In this document: positions 16,545-30,716 of the stretch, one piece after another
Layout: the number at the start of each line of letters is the position of its first letter
How positions within the stretch are numbered: the first letter of the stretch is position 1
Assembly (NCBI RefSeq): GCF_021130785.1
Contig: NC_060213.1
Location: 132,508,001-132,572,000, forward strand
Direction: 5' to 3'
Origin: Homalodisca vitripennis
Taxonomy: Eukaryota > Arthropoda > Insecta > Hemiptera > Cicadellidae
Length of the DNA: 64,000 nt
Program-made: the position numbers and the translations under genes
The notes under the pieces: generated by a model
Databases searched by the model: none
Seen by the model: only the letters and a program-made list of their open reading frames with translations
What the model was told of the DNA's origin: nothing

Positions 16545-16605
16545 CCTAATCAATGACGGCAAGCGTGGCTGATGCTTGGATGGGTGACCGCTGAGCTATC
16601 CTACT
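16545..16605 (+). repeat. 5S-rRNA-like fragment, probably SINE-derived
   Basis: Contains TTGGATGGGTGACCGC, which matches the internal-control region of 5S rRNA over about 16 bases. The flanks do not look like a complete 5S gene. More likely a piece of a 5S-derived or convergent short interspersed repeat than a functional RNA gene. Confidence 0.3.
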
Positions 16606-19600
16606 CTGGTTTATTCAATTATATATTAGTCATTTTAGTTTACACTATGACAAGATTAAGCTTAGGTGAACATATGACACATCAATTTGTTACGCAAATT
16701 ATTCTAACCTACATTAAAATCCATTAATCAATATTAATACATAAAATCTACAATTAAAATACATCCTACATCTACCTACAATCTACGAAATACATCCCCG
16801 TATTGAAAAATATCCAAATAATTTCATTTTCATAACATAAACATTAACATAAAAATCAGAAACGATGCCCTGGAATTGCGTTGCTGTTTTAGTGCGCTTC
16901 TAAATTTGGAGATAGGTTTTACGATTTTTAAATGAACAAGCAGTTTATTTATTATATAATTTGACCTTTGCAAACATTCCGTCTACTCGGCCAATGGAGG
17001 TTCAGAAGTAACCTTAAGTCAATAGTTCCCAAGTTAAGTTACAGAGACGGCTTCTTAATCGTAAGTTCACCTGGTAAAAACATTCCTTAACTTTAACTTT
17101 GTAGTCTGATAGTAGTCAATATATAAATCGTAAAATATAACAATATAATAAATTTATATTTGAATTTTAAATAATTTAATTCAAGAAAATGACAAAGCTT
17201 ACATTTCTTTATAATTTTTTGTTAAAATCCTACTTCTGTAATTCAAGTCATGTTTATTCTGGCTATACGTACACTTAGGTAAAACTTTGATAACATAAAA
17301 AACTTACGAAGTACTGTTTTATTTGTTTTATTTACTTAAATTTTCAGGCAAATAAATTAATGAAATGTTAAAAAGAATTAACTTTTCTTATTAAATATAA
17401 TGACTCCCATGCATGAATCATTACTTAAATAGAACACTGTTTGTAGAAATTGTTGAGGTCAACATTAAAAATATTAATCCTGCATTTTATAAGAATTAAT
17501 TGTTGAACAAACCGATTACTGTAACAAACACATCCAAGTACTGTACTTGTAGTATAACAACTTACTTATAGTGCTGTTACTACAACGTTATAACGCTACA
17601 ACACTATAACAGCACTTCCTACCCTTATCTTTTCCGGTTTGTAAATACAGAATGGTGTTTACGGTATGGGCATCCCAAAGAACCTCTATAAAATATCACT
17701 TGATACTTCTCAACAAAGTTAAGCGTTCAGTTTAGTGGTCTAGTAATACATATCCACTTATACAGACAAGTTCAATGAGATAGAGCTTCACGTGATTGGC
17801 AGATGATATGGCCAATCAGTGATCAGTCCCTGACTTCTTTATTACAATGCCCAGCTTTTAAAAGTTTTGTGCTTTCTTCTTTGAAATTTTTTTTAATGTT
17901 TGCATTGTTTGTCCAGGTAAATATGACTGTCCTTTCATATTACTTTCATTATTTAAATATGTTTGGTTTTGGTTTGTAAACTATGTAGAATATTACCATT
18001 TATCCACAGTCTGATATTTTATGCTTAATATGTTCAATTCATGCATATATTGATGCGTTTGCATCCACAATGTAGACTGTGCCTCAACTACGCGGAATTC
18101 TCCGAGCGTACTCAATGACATCGCATCCTCTACTGATCTCTAACAGTTATTCAACGTTTTAAGCGTTTGTATACTATACGTATTCCATCAGTCTTTCCTT
18201 GTAAATATGGAGGATTAGCATGTTCTTCATATTCAGTTTTGTTTAACTTTGTCACTCTCTGACTCCTTTCAAAATTTGTTTTAAAGCTTCATTCATCTGT
18301 GTAGCACAGTATCCATTGTTACGTACTGTCTTGTGTAAAGCATTCTATTTATTTTGATCTGAAATGTATATTGCACAATTACTGAATAAATTTGTAGTCT
18401 GGTTATCTGTGACGTCGAAAAAATGCGGGGGTTAAGTTTTGAGCTTCTTAAAGTCTTTAGTCTTCACCACCGACTATTTTTGGATCCCCTCAGGCGAACA
18501 TGACTCCACCTGATCTCAGATGCTGTTCTTAAGAGGAAGGTGAACTGGAACTAAACTCAACATTCGCGTTGAATCAGCCCTTCTCATCAGAGCTACTTTA
18601 AAAAGTCTTGTTAAATTTGTAATATAAGGATTAGGATGAAATCAAGACATTTTATGTGACTTTTTTGAATATTCCTGTAAGTGTTTTAAGTAAAATCGAT
18701 GTATTTGGTAACTTTAGGATGAGGAAGGACGGAGCAAATGTTTTGTCTAAACTCCAGAACATAAAGTCAATAAGTCGCTGAGGAGATTTTGGGATCGGAG
18801 GGATATAAAGAGGTGATGCTGTGAGGAGGATTGTTCGTGGTGGGGGGGGGGGTGAGTCTGACAACGTGGCTTCAGCTTTACGGAAACTTTCTAGAGCCCC
18901 ACAGGTTCTGTTAGTAAATCAAAGCTTGGTAAGTTTCCACACTAAACTGTAATCAAATCAAGCAAGGTACTAATAGGAATTACATATAGTGCCTACACCA
19001 CTAATGAATTTTAGCTTAGATTTAATTTCGAGTTTTTTATAGAACTGATGGAGTTGTTATAGAAGGCTACTTATCTTAGATTTTAATAAAACTGTTTTGA
19101 GTTTTATTTTATAATAACAAAGTTAAAATTAAAGAATCCTAAGTCCTTATTTATAGTTCAAACACGTTTTTACTTTATCTGTATTTTTTAATGTCTAAGT
19201 ACAGAAAATGTAGTGGAAAATAAAAGAATTAATAAAAATAACTAATTAAGTGTCCATACCTGTCCAATTAATCAGTAGGCTGATATAATCTCCTTTTATT
19301 TGTCATGGACATGTAAAAACTCCATTTCTTTATGATTGTCTATTTTTCTGCAGGACATTTAAAGAATAGCTACAGATTTAATTCTTTTTAATACCTCGTG
19401 AAATTCGTCACGTGACACTTTACATTCCTACTTTGTATGTAAAGTACTATAACATAGTTAATCAATATTACTTGACGTCATCTCAAGAAATAACAGGTTC
19501 TGTTAACTCTTGTTAGCACCAGAGTTGGATGATAGTAACAGCATGTTTATATCTGTGGTCATGAGTTTCTATTAACTCGTATAACAAATATACAAAACTA

Positions 19601-20645
19601 TGACTCAAAATGTTGTTATATAATTTAATGTTTTCATATCATTTTCCATTCTACACTCCTACAATTAACAACCGATATATTTAGGCAATTTGCGAATTTT
19701 GAAAGTCCACTGTAAAAGAGAGTAATTTATAAAAGAGAACGGCCTCTCCTTCAAAAAAGAAAATACTGTCTTCAATTTTTGCAAATAACTTAAAGCGTGA
19801 ATTCATAAAATTTATTAATTCACTCCGAGTTTATAAATAAGGTATAGGTACGTCCTAGTGAGCTAAAAACTAATAATTCAAATAATAATACTACAGCATT
19901 TCCAAACGATGAATTGACATAATTTAAAATCTAAACGTTTTTCTGTTTGTGGAATGACGTATAATATGAATTATTTTAATGTATATATTTCTGAGTAGAG
20001 AAAAGCAAAGACACATTACTCTAAAATAGCAAATCCTTACCTGACACTCTAACTAAAAAGAAGCTTTCAGATGCATCATTCATTTTTATATTCTCTTTTA
20101 ACGTGCATCCGGGTCCTCTTTAAAAACCACATTTAAAGTTCTATTTTTACCTTATTAACTTCTTCCTTAATGTAATATTATGACCCTAAAATACGATTTC
20201 ATGGAACTCCCTGCCACGTACAGTTCAAAGTTAGATTGAGAATGTAGAAAAATGTACTATCAGAAACACTTTAGTTAAAGTCAATTGGAGAACTTACAAA
20301 ACTTGGAAATACAAAATGTAGCCACATTGTAATAAAGAAGAGCTTGATGATGAAAGAATCAATTTAACGATTTAGACGAAATTTTCACGATTCGTTTATT
20401 ATTTTGATTATTTTTCGTGACAGGATGAATCAGTTTTAAAATGAATAATGACTTTTATTTATTGACATATTTCGTTACACTTGATGTGGTTGCAATTTGA
20501 ACTTAAATTGTCTAAATACAGCATAATGATTGTATCTGTTTTTATGTCTTTGTTAAATCTCAACTAATCAACAACATATCACATTTAATTTAAAATATCA
20601 ATACATATTCTTAAAAGTAATTTAACATAATGTTTTATTTTAATA

Positions 20646-20647
<2 letters not shown>

Positions 20648-20702
<55 letters not shown>
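20648..20702. repeat. (TA)n microsatellite
   Basis: About 27 uninterrupted TA units. Confidence 0.97.
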
Positions 20703-20703
<1 letters not shown>

Positions 20704-21534
20704 GTGTACGGTACTCTTACCTTAATGAAAAAATACTAGAAATTTTAAAGCAGTTTTCTTTGTTGCATTTCTGCACATTTCCCTATTAATAAATGATATT
20801 TTTATTACACCATAGTCATTATATTTAAATTTACTTCATATCTTAGGTTCATATTCTACGGTTAAACACGTTCCATGGATTTGTTCTTTAAATTTTTCAT
20901 AAGATTAACTTAATGAGGGATACATTTGTCGTCACCTTTAGTTGACAGTAATAGCTCTAAGCGTCGTATAAAAGTTTTGCTCTTTTTCTATCATACGGAT
21001 GTCGAGTGTGAACAAACCGTCGAGAGACAAGAGTTTCAAGATTCTTGAATGAATAAATGAATGAACTCTTTATTTTAAAAGGTGAATATAGTACTACGTA
21101 GTCTTTTCTTAAACTTATCCTGAGGCTGAGGCATATTTTACAAATATTACTACTGAAAAAACAAAGTTTAAGCCCGATTCTAATCTGAAAACACCATTAT
21201 GAGACTGAAAAGGGTTCAAATGTGTAAAACATCATTGCAAATTTTGGGCAGCGGTATAATTAGAGACGCATGTTAATAATGTTAGGCCTAAGGAAAATTT
21301 TTAATGGACTAATTTACCTAACCGTTACAACTCAATCAACCTCAATGTGGATGCTCAAGGATTAAAGTCATTGTTTGGTGGATAAAGACCTTCAAAAGAC
21401 CTTATTGACTTTTTTAATTTTTAGTTTCGATCATTATTGTGAGGAGTTCCACTTTTCATTATTTAAATGAGTAAAACTGAATAGATAGGCGTTTAGGTAA
21501 TTTTAAAACAATCCTGTAGTCTTCTTCTTCCTCA

Positions 21535-21790
21535 CAGGAAACACAATTTGTGATAAAGTTAGGCGAGAAAGTTGTGAAGCTGAGGTAATCTCACCACTAA
21601 GTTGTAAGTTGTCTCAAAGCCGGTCACATCTCAGGCTCTGACCCTAACCACCGGATGCTCAAGTCGCCGTTAATGATGGCTGGCTAGGTCCAGTCTCTTT
21701 AATCAGCTTTAGATCCCGCAATTAACTGGATCTAATTCCTGACCACACATTTACCCAGTTAAAGCCTACTACGTTAGAAATCTACCCTTA
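21535..21790 (+). repeat. Dispersed repeat family X, copy 3
   Basis: Direct copy of the block at 1,120-1,380. Its flank (a short sequence ending in AATAATATAAG near 21,965) pairs in reverse with the flank of copy 2 near 5,890. Confidence 0.75.
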
Positions 21791-24700
21791 TGATGAAAAT
21801 TAGAAGTGCACTACAGAAAAAATCATTTATAATGCATAATATATATATATACAAATATGAACAAACTAGTTACATTATTAATCAGAAATATGTACGGGTT
21901 GTTTTGTAGTACTTTACAACACTTTTAAACATCATTACCTTCCAGGGATACAGTGAATAATATAAGTAAAGCAAGAATATTTAAATGAAACTTCACAAAA
22001 ATAAAGTAAATTATCATTTTCAGTACGTTATCCTTTAGACTGTTCATTTTTATGAAACTCTTATCGATAGGAATGTGAGGGTTAACACTACATGGACTTC
22101 TAGACTAATTAATTAACAATAATTCTATTAAATATATTTATTTAGGAACACCATTTCATTGTTTGGCCTCCCCTTGAGGACATTGTTCTAGTTATGTGTC
22201 TTCTATAATGAATAACGGGAGTAAGAAAGGTAGTTGGTACACAGAGATTGTCAATACTAAGTATTATATAGACTACGAATATAGCCAACTTTACTTCTTC
22301 CTTTTTTATATAATTATGATATGTTTTTTCCGAGTAGTTTATCTATCCAAACCAATGAATTATACTACGTAGTATAATATGTTGTGCAATTCTTTGACCT
22401 ACCTGCCTGAATTGGGTCTTCTTCCTTTCTTTATAAACCTGGACAGGTATCTGGTCAATTTTGCTTGTAACAACGATTCGCATAAAAAAACAAAATATTT
22501 TAGTATTCAAGATCGAGCTTGGTGCTAATTATAGGATCAAGGATATCTTTAGATATTTAGTTTTCAGATACCTCATTGTGATAAAAAATATACACCAAGC
22601 AGTTGTGCACGATACTTGTTGAAATGTTTCAAGACTCAATTATTGACCTTAAATAACATTAACTGATAAACAAGCGAAGTCTGGTGTCACTAAAATTTGT
22701 TTATTAGATTACTAGCAATTACTCACGGCTTCGCACTCAGTTTTGTAGGTTATGAACGTATATGAAAAATTTTAATTCGAGTGAGTTATATTTTCGACGC
22801 CAATGTTGATGTTCGTAATACATTCCTCGATCAACAGGGCGCATTCATCACACTCGTAACAAACTGTGAGATATTTATCATAATCAGTCACCGAGAGATA
22901 AGCTCAGTCTTGCTAGGATATCTTGCAGCTGCTCTCACAAATATCGTAATTAGTCATCATCTTCATCTTAAGCGAAGATCTAATTAAACATTGCGTTTTA
23001 AATAAGATTAATACTTCCTTTGAAACCTAACATTTGAAGTTACGTTCATACAAAGACTCAATTTCATCATCAGATGACCATGACTGTATTTTGTATATTT
23101 TATATATTACACTGAAAGAAATCATTATAGATAAATCTAAATCTATTGACAATGTGACTCACATTCCATTGGCATGAGAGAAAGCTATATAACTATAGTA
23201 TACCCCAGAACCTGTTAATTTAAGAGTTATGGCGAGGTATTGTATGGTTAGAATATGTAATAATCTGAGAATTGTGAAAAATAGACAGTAATGCATGCTC
23301 TTCATTCAAATACAATAAACATAAGATTTAACTAATTTACGTAAAGGAGGACTTTAATATTTAAACAATATAAATCAATAAAGTTTTATCTATTTGTTTC
23401 CTGATTGAAACCTTTTCTGACACTAGAGGGATATCTATTAAAAGCTTACACAAAGTGTTCGTATAACTCAATACACTATACACTATAAGGATACAATTAT
23501 AATTATCAATCTGCCCTTCCAACATTTGTAATGTTATAACTTGGTCGCTGGTTATAACGGATAGCTAAAACAACATAATGAATTATATCTCATACTGGAA
23601 CGAGGATAAGTTTGTTGAATAAATGAGTTAATGAGTTTGCTGGGAGACAAAAGACTGGGACACAAAGGAACCGGGAGTGAACGAGTTCTTTATGGAACTG
23701 TATATCCCTAATGATTAGAATAGTTGTTTTTCATCGGTTCTATACCGCTCAGAGCCGTTCATTAGTCGGTTCATTAACTCTGACTTGAGGCCAGTCTAAC
23801 CTCTGGCAGTCAGGAGTAGCTGTTATAATCTATAAAAATTGGAAAATGATTCGAGACAACTCATAAGAATGAACTGACCTGTCACTCGTAACGTATGAAA
23901 CATACAAATTATTTTTAAACTTATCAACTGGTTTTAATTATTATTGAATATTAATTAGTATTTACTACATTCCTGTTGTGGTCAAAATGTCAAACGTTTA
24001 TTAAAAAGTTAACTATTTTCCGCTGATTCACTTTCTGCAGTAGCTGGCATGTATTGCTGAGTAGTTACTATTTAAAGTTTAAATTTAAGTCTGAGGGAAA
24101 CGGCTTTCTAACTGAAAACCACCTACATAATATAAGTTTCTGTGTTTCAGGTCAATTAAAGCTTCATAAATTCATCTCAGTAATTAAATTCGAACTTAAT
24201 AAATTCGAAAACTCGTTATATTTTGTACATCCATTGATGTCTAAGAAAATTGTACTGAGCATTCAATTTGGCTCAGTACTTCTTGATTAGAGTGTAATAG
24301 GTCAGAGCTCATATATTGCTGTGGTAAAACATTACTCAGGTAGACCACATCGATATGAATGCCAGTTAAAAGTTTCAAGGATTCTTGAGTTTTAAACCAA
24401 ATTAATTACGGAACCTAAAATAAAATTAATTTGTTATAATTGTTTTTGGGTATGAAGATGACATAATGAAAAGATTTAATTATACTTCTATAATAAACAG
24501 TTTCAATGAGAGTCAACGGACAGTTCAGTTGTGTCGCAAAATTTTCTGATAGCAGTTCAGATAATGTGAAGAAACTAAATCAGTCACGACAAAGAGCTCT
24601 GTTAATGAGCGTCATCGTTTCAAGCCTTTACCAGTTTGTCTGTACCAGACCAGCAGTAATATGTAAGCATTTAAAATAACAAATGATGTTATTTATATTT

Positions 24701-24804
24701 TTGAACTAAACAATGCTTATCTTCAGAGTGTCCACATCCAATCCTCCTAAGACTACTGACTGCACTCGCAAGAGTTCGAAAGATTGGTTTACAATTGTGA
24801 AAAC

Positions 24805-25345
24805 ATCATGTGACTTTACTGCGAGAATAAAAAGCAGTGATGGGACTGGCTAAAATCTATATCAGTCCTTCAATCAGAAAACTTTACCACCATTATGTTC
24901 GCCTTCAATACCCAATATCTCGTATTACCACTTATTCGTAATACAGCCTCTTGCAAGTACAAAAGTCACGTATCTTTCTGCCAGAACGAGGAACATTTAG
25001 AAGTCTGGCTCAAATCCCTCTTACGCGTTAGATGAGAACCCTTCACAACCGTTATATCATGCTTCAGTATCCACTATATATTACCAGATCTTTGTAATAC
25101 AGGCTCTTACAAGTCAAAAATTCACGTGACACTACTGCAAGAACAAGGAGCATTTAGGAGTCTGGCTCAAATCCCTCTTACTCCTTAGATGAGAACCCTT
25201 CACAACCGTTATATCATGCTTCAGTATCCACTATATATTACCAGATCTTTGTAATACAGGCTCTTACAAGTAAAATAAGTCACGTGACTTATTGCGAGAA
25301 TTAGGAGTGGCGAGGACACTTTGAAACAATATTATTGCATTCATG
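24805..25345. repeat. Tandem repeat, period about 157 bp
   Basis: Anchors such as TCTGGCTCAAATCCCTCTTA recur at 25,003 and 25,160, and CTTCACAACCG at 25,041 and 25,198, a spacing of 157 bp. The two central units are nearly identical. Degenerate units extend left to about 24,805 and a partial one right to about 25,345. No open frame is maintained. Confidence 0.85.
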
Positions 25346-27829
25346 GGAGTAGCAAACTAACCCCTTTATGACTATCTGGAGACTTCAATGTTATATTTAT
25401 AGTTACTTGTGAGTAACGGCTAAAATATTGCTTCAAGGTTCACCACATAATAATGTATAAACTATTAATGTCTAAGCTTTAGCGAATCCCACTTGTGAGA
25501 CTTTAAAACTTTTACTTCTGTCTGTCTGTCTGCACGATATCTTGAAAATGAATTGATTTCATGAAACTTTATGCCATATGAGGAACACACTAAGTTTGGC
25601 TCTGTTTCATGTCTAAAGATGGAATTCGGCTGAGCATCGTTAAAGCCTACCAGTAGTAGTCTGACACAATTTCCCTTTTGTTTGCTGGAGGATGTAAAAA
25701 TATCTTTGCCGAGTGATTAACTGTCGTTTTATCGGTCAATAATGACATGAGCTTGAAAGAGACTTGACAATTTCAATTGGATCTCAGTGAAGCCTGTTAC
25801 GCAGCACGTAGTGTGGCGTACTCCTGCCTTGTAAAAAGTATAACACTTTCTTAATTTGCCATTAAGAACTATGTCAAATAACCAAAGTATTGTCATTTTT
25901 CATCTGACATAAAATTATATAGTTATCAATAGGTGTGTGAAGTTTTACAGTACTCAAAAAGTACAATAAAAACTCTGTTGTTTATTCAATTCAACTCCAT
26001 TACTGTTGATTTTGAAGACGAATACGTAACTAGATTTATATATTGTTTTTGTAGCCACGTTTCTATATATAGTCTTTAATATTTATGCTTGTATTCAATA
26101 GTACTCATGTTGTTTTCATGTATTTATTATATATTGTTATTATAGTCATTTAAATCTATTGAAATATATAAGGCGTTCATAGTTACAAAGTTAAATTGTG
26201 CATTGAATCTATTTAAATGGATTTGCCAATAAATAAACAGGACTACACTCACTTATCAAAACATACAAAACCAAGTATTCAATGTACATACAAATATATA
26301 CGCTCAATCGTACCTATCAATTGAATCGGAAATTGTTTAGCATACTTCCTTGACTAGAGAGATTACAGTTACAGTTACAGCTTTAAGCGCTCTATCATGT
26401 GTTACACCTGAATAAAAGCTGATTTACAGCTGATGCAACACTTAAATACTATGTCCGGTTCTGGTGTTATATTAGTTCCGGTTTTCGGTAGAGTTGTTAA
26501 TGTTTACACCTGAACAAGTTGTTTTACAAAGGCATTTGCAACAATAGAAGCAAAGTTAAGGTTGTGCTTTTAAATAAATTAAAACTAAACATTTAGTTAC
26601 TATAACATAAAATAAAAAACAAACATACATGAAATAAATATTTTTCAAATTATACTTACATTATCGTAAAATTCAATATATAACATGTCGAACCAAATAT
26701 GAGTTATGAAATATGAAAGCAATCTAGCAGTGAAACTTCTATTCTTTTAAAGTAAACAACTTTTATACCATTGCAATGTGGTTTTATTCCTATATTATAT
26801 CTCAATAGTTATGAATGTATGATAACGTAAAATGTACTAACAGGAGAGTGATTACAATTTATATAATATGGAATATAAGGAAAAATATTGAACAATTTAG
26901 AGAAAGTGTACTAAAACATGGAACAGTTTAATTATATTATTCTTTGAACCGTCTTTATTATTTAGATTTAGTAATATAATTGGTTTAAAGGCACTTTTTA
27001 TAAATTACTAAAAGTCATATGAAACCTTTAATCTGTACTCGCTAAAGGCTAAGATAAAGGCTTTGCAAAAGACCATCCTATGTTTACCAAAGAGATACAA
27101 TGTATTAACACTACAACAAATTAAAACAAGTCAGATAGAAATCACAGTAGTTATTTTCTCACTACTATTTCAGTTTTAAAATTATAAACATTCTATTATT
27201 AACAATTTTCTAGGCGGATGTAGACAAAGTATAAAAAAGTATATAATTTTCCCAAGGATTTCATTAATATGCATATTTCAAGGATCTATCATTAACTTGA
27301 AAACACCAACGGTTATCTAGTATAAATGTAACTGAAGTAATTACCCTCTGAATTTTGACAGAATAATACTACTCTTATAGATTATATGGCGGTTTTCAAC
27401 TACATTTAACCTAACATGAACTCAACGCAATTTACTTCAAGGCTGATAAGTGCCTTGTCCGGTTTAACTAGTCATAAACTGGTGAGCTGACAAGACTTTG
27501 GTGAAAAATAAACCACCTTGTCGAATGCGAAACCACCTGCTTAACGAAATATATAATATTTCTTAACTATTACCAAGTCGTATACTTCTGATATCGTATA
27601 ACAATATCTAATTACGCACGACAAATTATACGAGATAGGAGATGTTTCACCACGTATCGTGTAACATGATATGATGAGGAGGTTGCTTAAACAATTTCCA
27701 TAGATCATCTCATTAAAATACATGTATTACTATGTCGCATATTATAACTGCATATGTCTTCAATCTGTGTCTTTACAAATTTATTAATTCTGCGAATTTA
27801 AACTACTACCATGGTTACCAAAAAGAACA

Positions 27830-28010
27830 ATTTAAACATTTTTGCTAACGCTCAGCCAAATCTTATAGTGATAACCATCATTATCGAACTCGATGTTGCC
27901 TATATAGAAATTAAAAATTTCAAGTCTTTAGGCTAGTATGTTCTCGAGATTGTGAGAAGAAACGGACAGACAGAAATTCAGTTTTTCCAGTCCCTAGTAG
28001 AATGATTCGC
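27830..28010 (-). repeat. Short interspersed repeat with GCTGAGCGTTAGC core
   Basis: The reverse complement carries the core GCTGAGCGTTAGCAAAA followed by a CTGTCTGTC-rich stretch. Relatives occur near 13,340, 25,480-25,640, 28,620-28,740 and 28,800, and in the second duplication copy near 43,780, 44,540 and 44,720. It looks like a high-copy non-autonomous repeat. Class not determined. Confidence 0.5.
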
Positions 28011-29000
28011 TTGACCTAAGCTCAACTAATCATTGTTCAATATGGATTAAAAACTCAACATCACAAACAATCATCTTTAAAAAATAGTTCTTAAACTCAT
28101 TCCCAAAATAATCTCACCAAACATTACCATTATAATTAATAAAACCTAATGTGATAAAACTATTAAATTTAAATTTTAAGACTTGCCTAAAATGTTTTTT
28201 GATTATATACATAGTTAATATACATAGTTGTACTGTCGTAATTATAAATCATTAACAATGAGTAAATTTACTTGCCCGCGGAACAGGCCACAGAGGTCAA
28301 TTTCAAAACACAAATCGAAAAAGTAAAGCCCGGTAAATTCCAGTGAACTGACTGTTCATTGGCTCGACAAATTACCTTTGTAAATCCCGAGTGGAGGGTT
28401 GCGGATTCAGGTTCGATTACAATCCTCGACCATAGACCAATAAATGTTTTGTACTAAAACCCCATGTAGAATGATTGACCCTATGATGTGTTCATGTGTT
28501 TAACTGTACGTTTATAAATCACTGGGAGGGGTGGCGTGACCTGTAATAAACCAACTATTTCAATGATTTTTTATTTTTGCTGATTTTACGGCTACCCAAT
28601 ATTATGATTTTTTATGGGTGATTATGGCTGAGCGTTAGCGAAGCCTACGACTCGAAAGTCTGGAAAATTTAATTTCTGTCTGTCTATCTATTAGGCCTCT
28701 TGAGAACTAATTAGCATATACTAGACAGAATTTTACATGAAGCTTTATTTCTATATAAACTAAAATTAAGTTGGAGTTTCTATAAGGGCGCAAGTCACTC
28801 CATGGGATTTGGCTGAGCGCTAACAATCGTTTTTAGATTGTAACCATGATGGCAAAGAAATTGCAGAATATATAAACTTGTACATTTTAAATGTAAAGAT
28901 TTTAACATGTGACGGAGATGTGCAAAAACAACACATTTAACCAAAATGTCCTTACTTCACGATAAACTTTATGATTGTAATTCGAAATTTTAACATATGT

Positions 29001-29815
29001 GATAGTTGTAATGACTCATTTCATACACCCATCTCACATTCATTTCAATATTTAATTTGATATAATTTACAAATTTATTAGTAATAATAATTATATAATT
29101 AAGGAATAATTAATTATAAATTGTCTCAAATTTTAATACAAACAATAATAAATACAAAATTAAATATATCAAAATTAATCAAAATTCACCTTATTACATA
29201 TAAAACTCAAAAGTTATAAAGTAAACTAAAGTCAGTGATACAGTGTGCAGTGATGATTATTGAGTGAAGAGAGCAGAGGTTTAAAAGTTTTAGGAGAGAG
29301 GGATATAGTGAAGCAAGATTATTATTATTTTAAATAAAGAAACTGGTTACATTTATTCAGCAGTATTTGGTTCCAAATAAAGGTTAATTTATTAAATTCA
29401 TTTTATCAATGAAGTACAGAGAAGCAGAAAACAGACATTGGGTGAGAAAATTCCTTTTAAATTTAACAGTGATCCATTGGAAGAACATAAAACCCAGGAA
29501 CATTCAATTTGGCTAACGATTCAAAATTAATATAATTAAAATTTAACAAAATTATTTTTCAAATTACAATATCTATTATTAAAAACAATACCTAGTATGT
29601 CTATTTCATTAAGCCAGCACGACCACCCTGCCCTAAAATTTAAGAACTGTATTAAAAAAAATTACCATTATTGTATCAAAATTCAAACCTGTATGTCAAT
29701 TTATCATCATTCACATTTGTATCATACTGAGTTATTTATTATTTCTAGCTATAATCATCAAAATACAAATTAAGCTTAACCATTTATTTTAAGTGTATAA
29801 TATAGTGTAGTTTAT
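29001..29815. repeat. Block present only in duplication copy 1
   Basis: About 815 bp of very AT-rich sequence lies between points that are contiguous in copy 2 (near 44,915). I could not see clear terminal repeats or a target-site duplication, so an insertion in copy 1 and a deletion in copy 2 are both possible. Confidence 0.6.
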
Positions 29816-30671
29816 TATATAGTAACACAATATGTACCCTAATGAAATGAGCTATAACTTCAAATTATTATGCTACTTCAGCAAAGTCTGTTACATTACA
29901 CTTGATGTGGCGTACTCCTTGTAAAATATTATATGTCAAAACCACTACATTTTTAGGCATTGCATTTATTTTACATCGTTAATTGGAATTTAAAGTTACA
30001 ACTATATAGTTAGAATTAACGATAAATTTGTATGTGTATATTAATTTCATCTTGCCACAACGTTTAAAATTGTTCAAAACTGCCAGTTAATATCAGAAAT
30101 ATCTGAAGCTAGTACTTAAAGTGCATTAAAATACTTCCCGAATAGTTTGACGTCACTTTATCCCTTGGATGACATTATTAATCTTCTGAATTATCCAAGG
30201 AACTTCTGGGAATGGGCATTATCGTAATCCTTGTGGATTTATTTAAACCTGTAGGACTTTTGGCCTTGGTCCCTTGGGTGATTTTGAGAAGCTGTTACTT
30301 GCTAACATCTACTGAAAAGGCTATTTTTAGCAAGTTAAAGTGTATTCCTCAATTATATTTATACTATTAGGGGTAGTTTACTTAGTGTACGTTCCCGGAT
30401 GTCATCGATACAACTCCTGATGATTTACTGTTATTATCTAGGGTGAGACCAAATAATATAAAGCTTGGAGACTAAAATTTCATAAATTATTCACACAATA
30501 GTGTCATTTAACTGGTTTACGTTACAAATAAAATTGTGAATATTTAATTTATGATAGTGCATAAAAATAACCATTACATGAGATAAAAGTATAGTAGAGA
30601 GAGGACAGATTATTATTTCTTTAATGTTAGTTATTGATGATTGAAGGTTAAAAAGTATAAAAGATCTTCGG

Positions 30672-30716
30672 ATCATCTTCAGACACATACTTTTGTGATG
30701 TGTCTGAAGAAGATAT
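30672..30716. repeat. Short hairpin, about 17-bp stem
   Basis: ATCATCTTCAGACACAT is followed after a few bases by its near-perfect reverse complement (TGTGTCTGAAGAAGAT). The same hairpin is present in copy 2 near 45,781-45,825. The GTCTGAAGAAGAT style is often seen at the ends of retroelement open frames, but no frame is attached here. Confidence 0.6.

Larger units (their letters stand above)
10670..18640. other. AT-rich non-coding DNA with dispersed repeats
   Basis: No credible gene. Recognisable pieces are a repeat with a CGCTTACGCTCAG core and a CAGACAGAAATT tail (about 13,335-13,520, related to copies near 27.85, 28.62 and 28.80 kb), a C-rich block at 14,350-14,560 whose reverse complement is at about 18,720-19,000, repeat family Y copies (15,500-15,730 minus; 18,420-18,600 plus), and a 5S-rRNA-like scrap near 16,560. 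A short hairpin of 8-bp stems (TTACACCC/GGGTGTAA) lies near 12,975. Confidence 0.5.
18640..24800. other. AT-rich non-coding DNA, right arm of large inverted repeat
   Basis: No gene seen. Blocks between 19,500 and 24,200 pair in reverse order with the left arm (500-8,600). A long TA tract lies at 20,648-20,702, repeat family X copy 3 at about 21,535-21,790, and the partner of the 1,735-1,985 block at about 23,565-23,835. Confidence 0.55.

Noticed and set aside
27541..27723. 60-aa frame repeated at 43,388-43,645
   Set aside because: It is duplicated with the surrounding block, changes length and frame at its end in the second copy, and shows no conserved domain.
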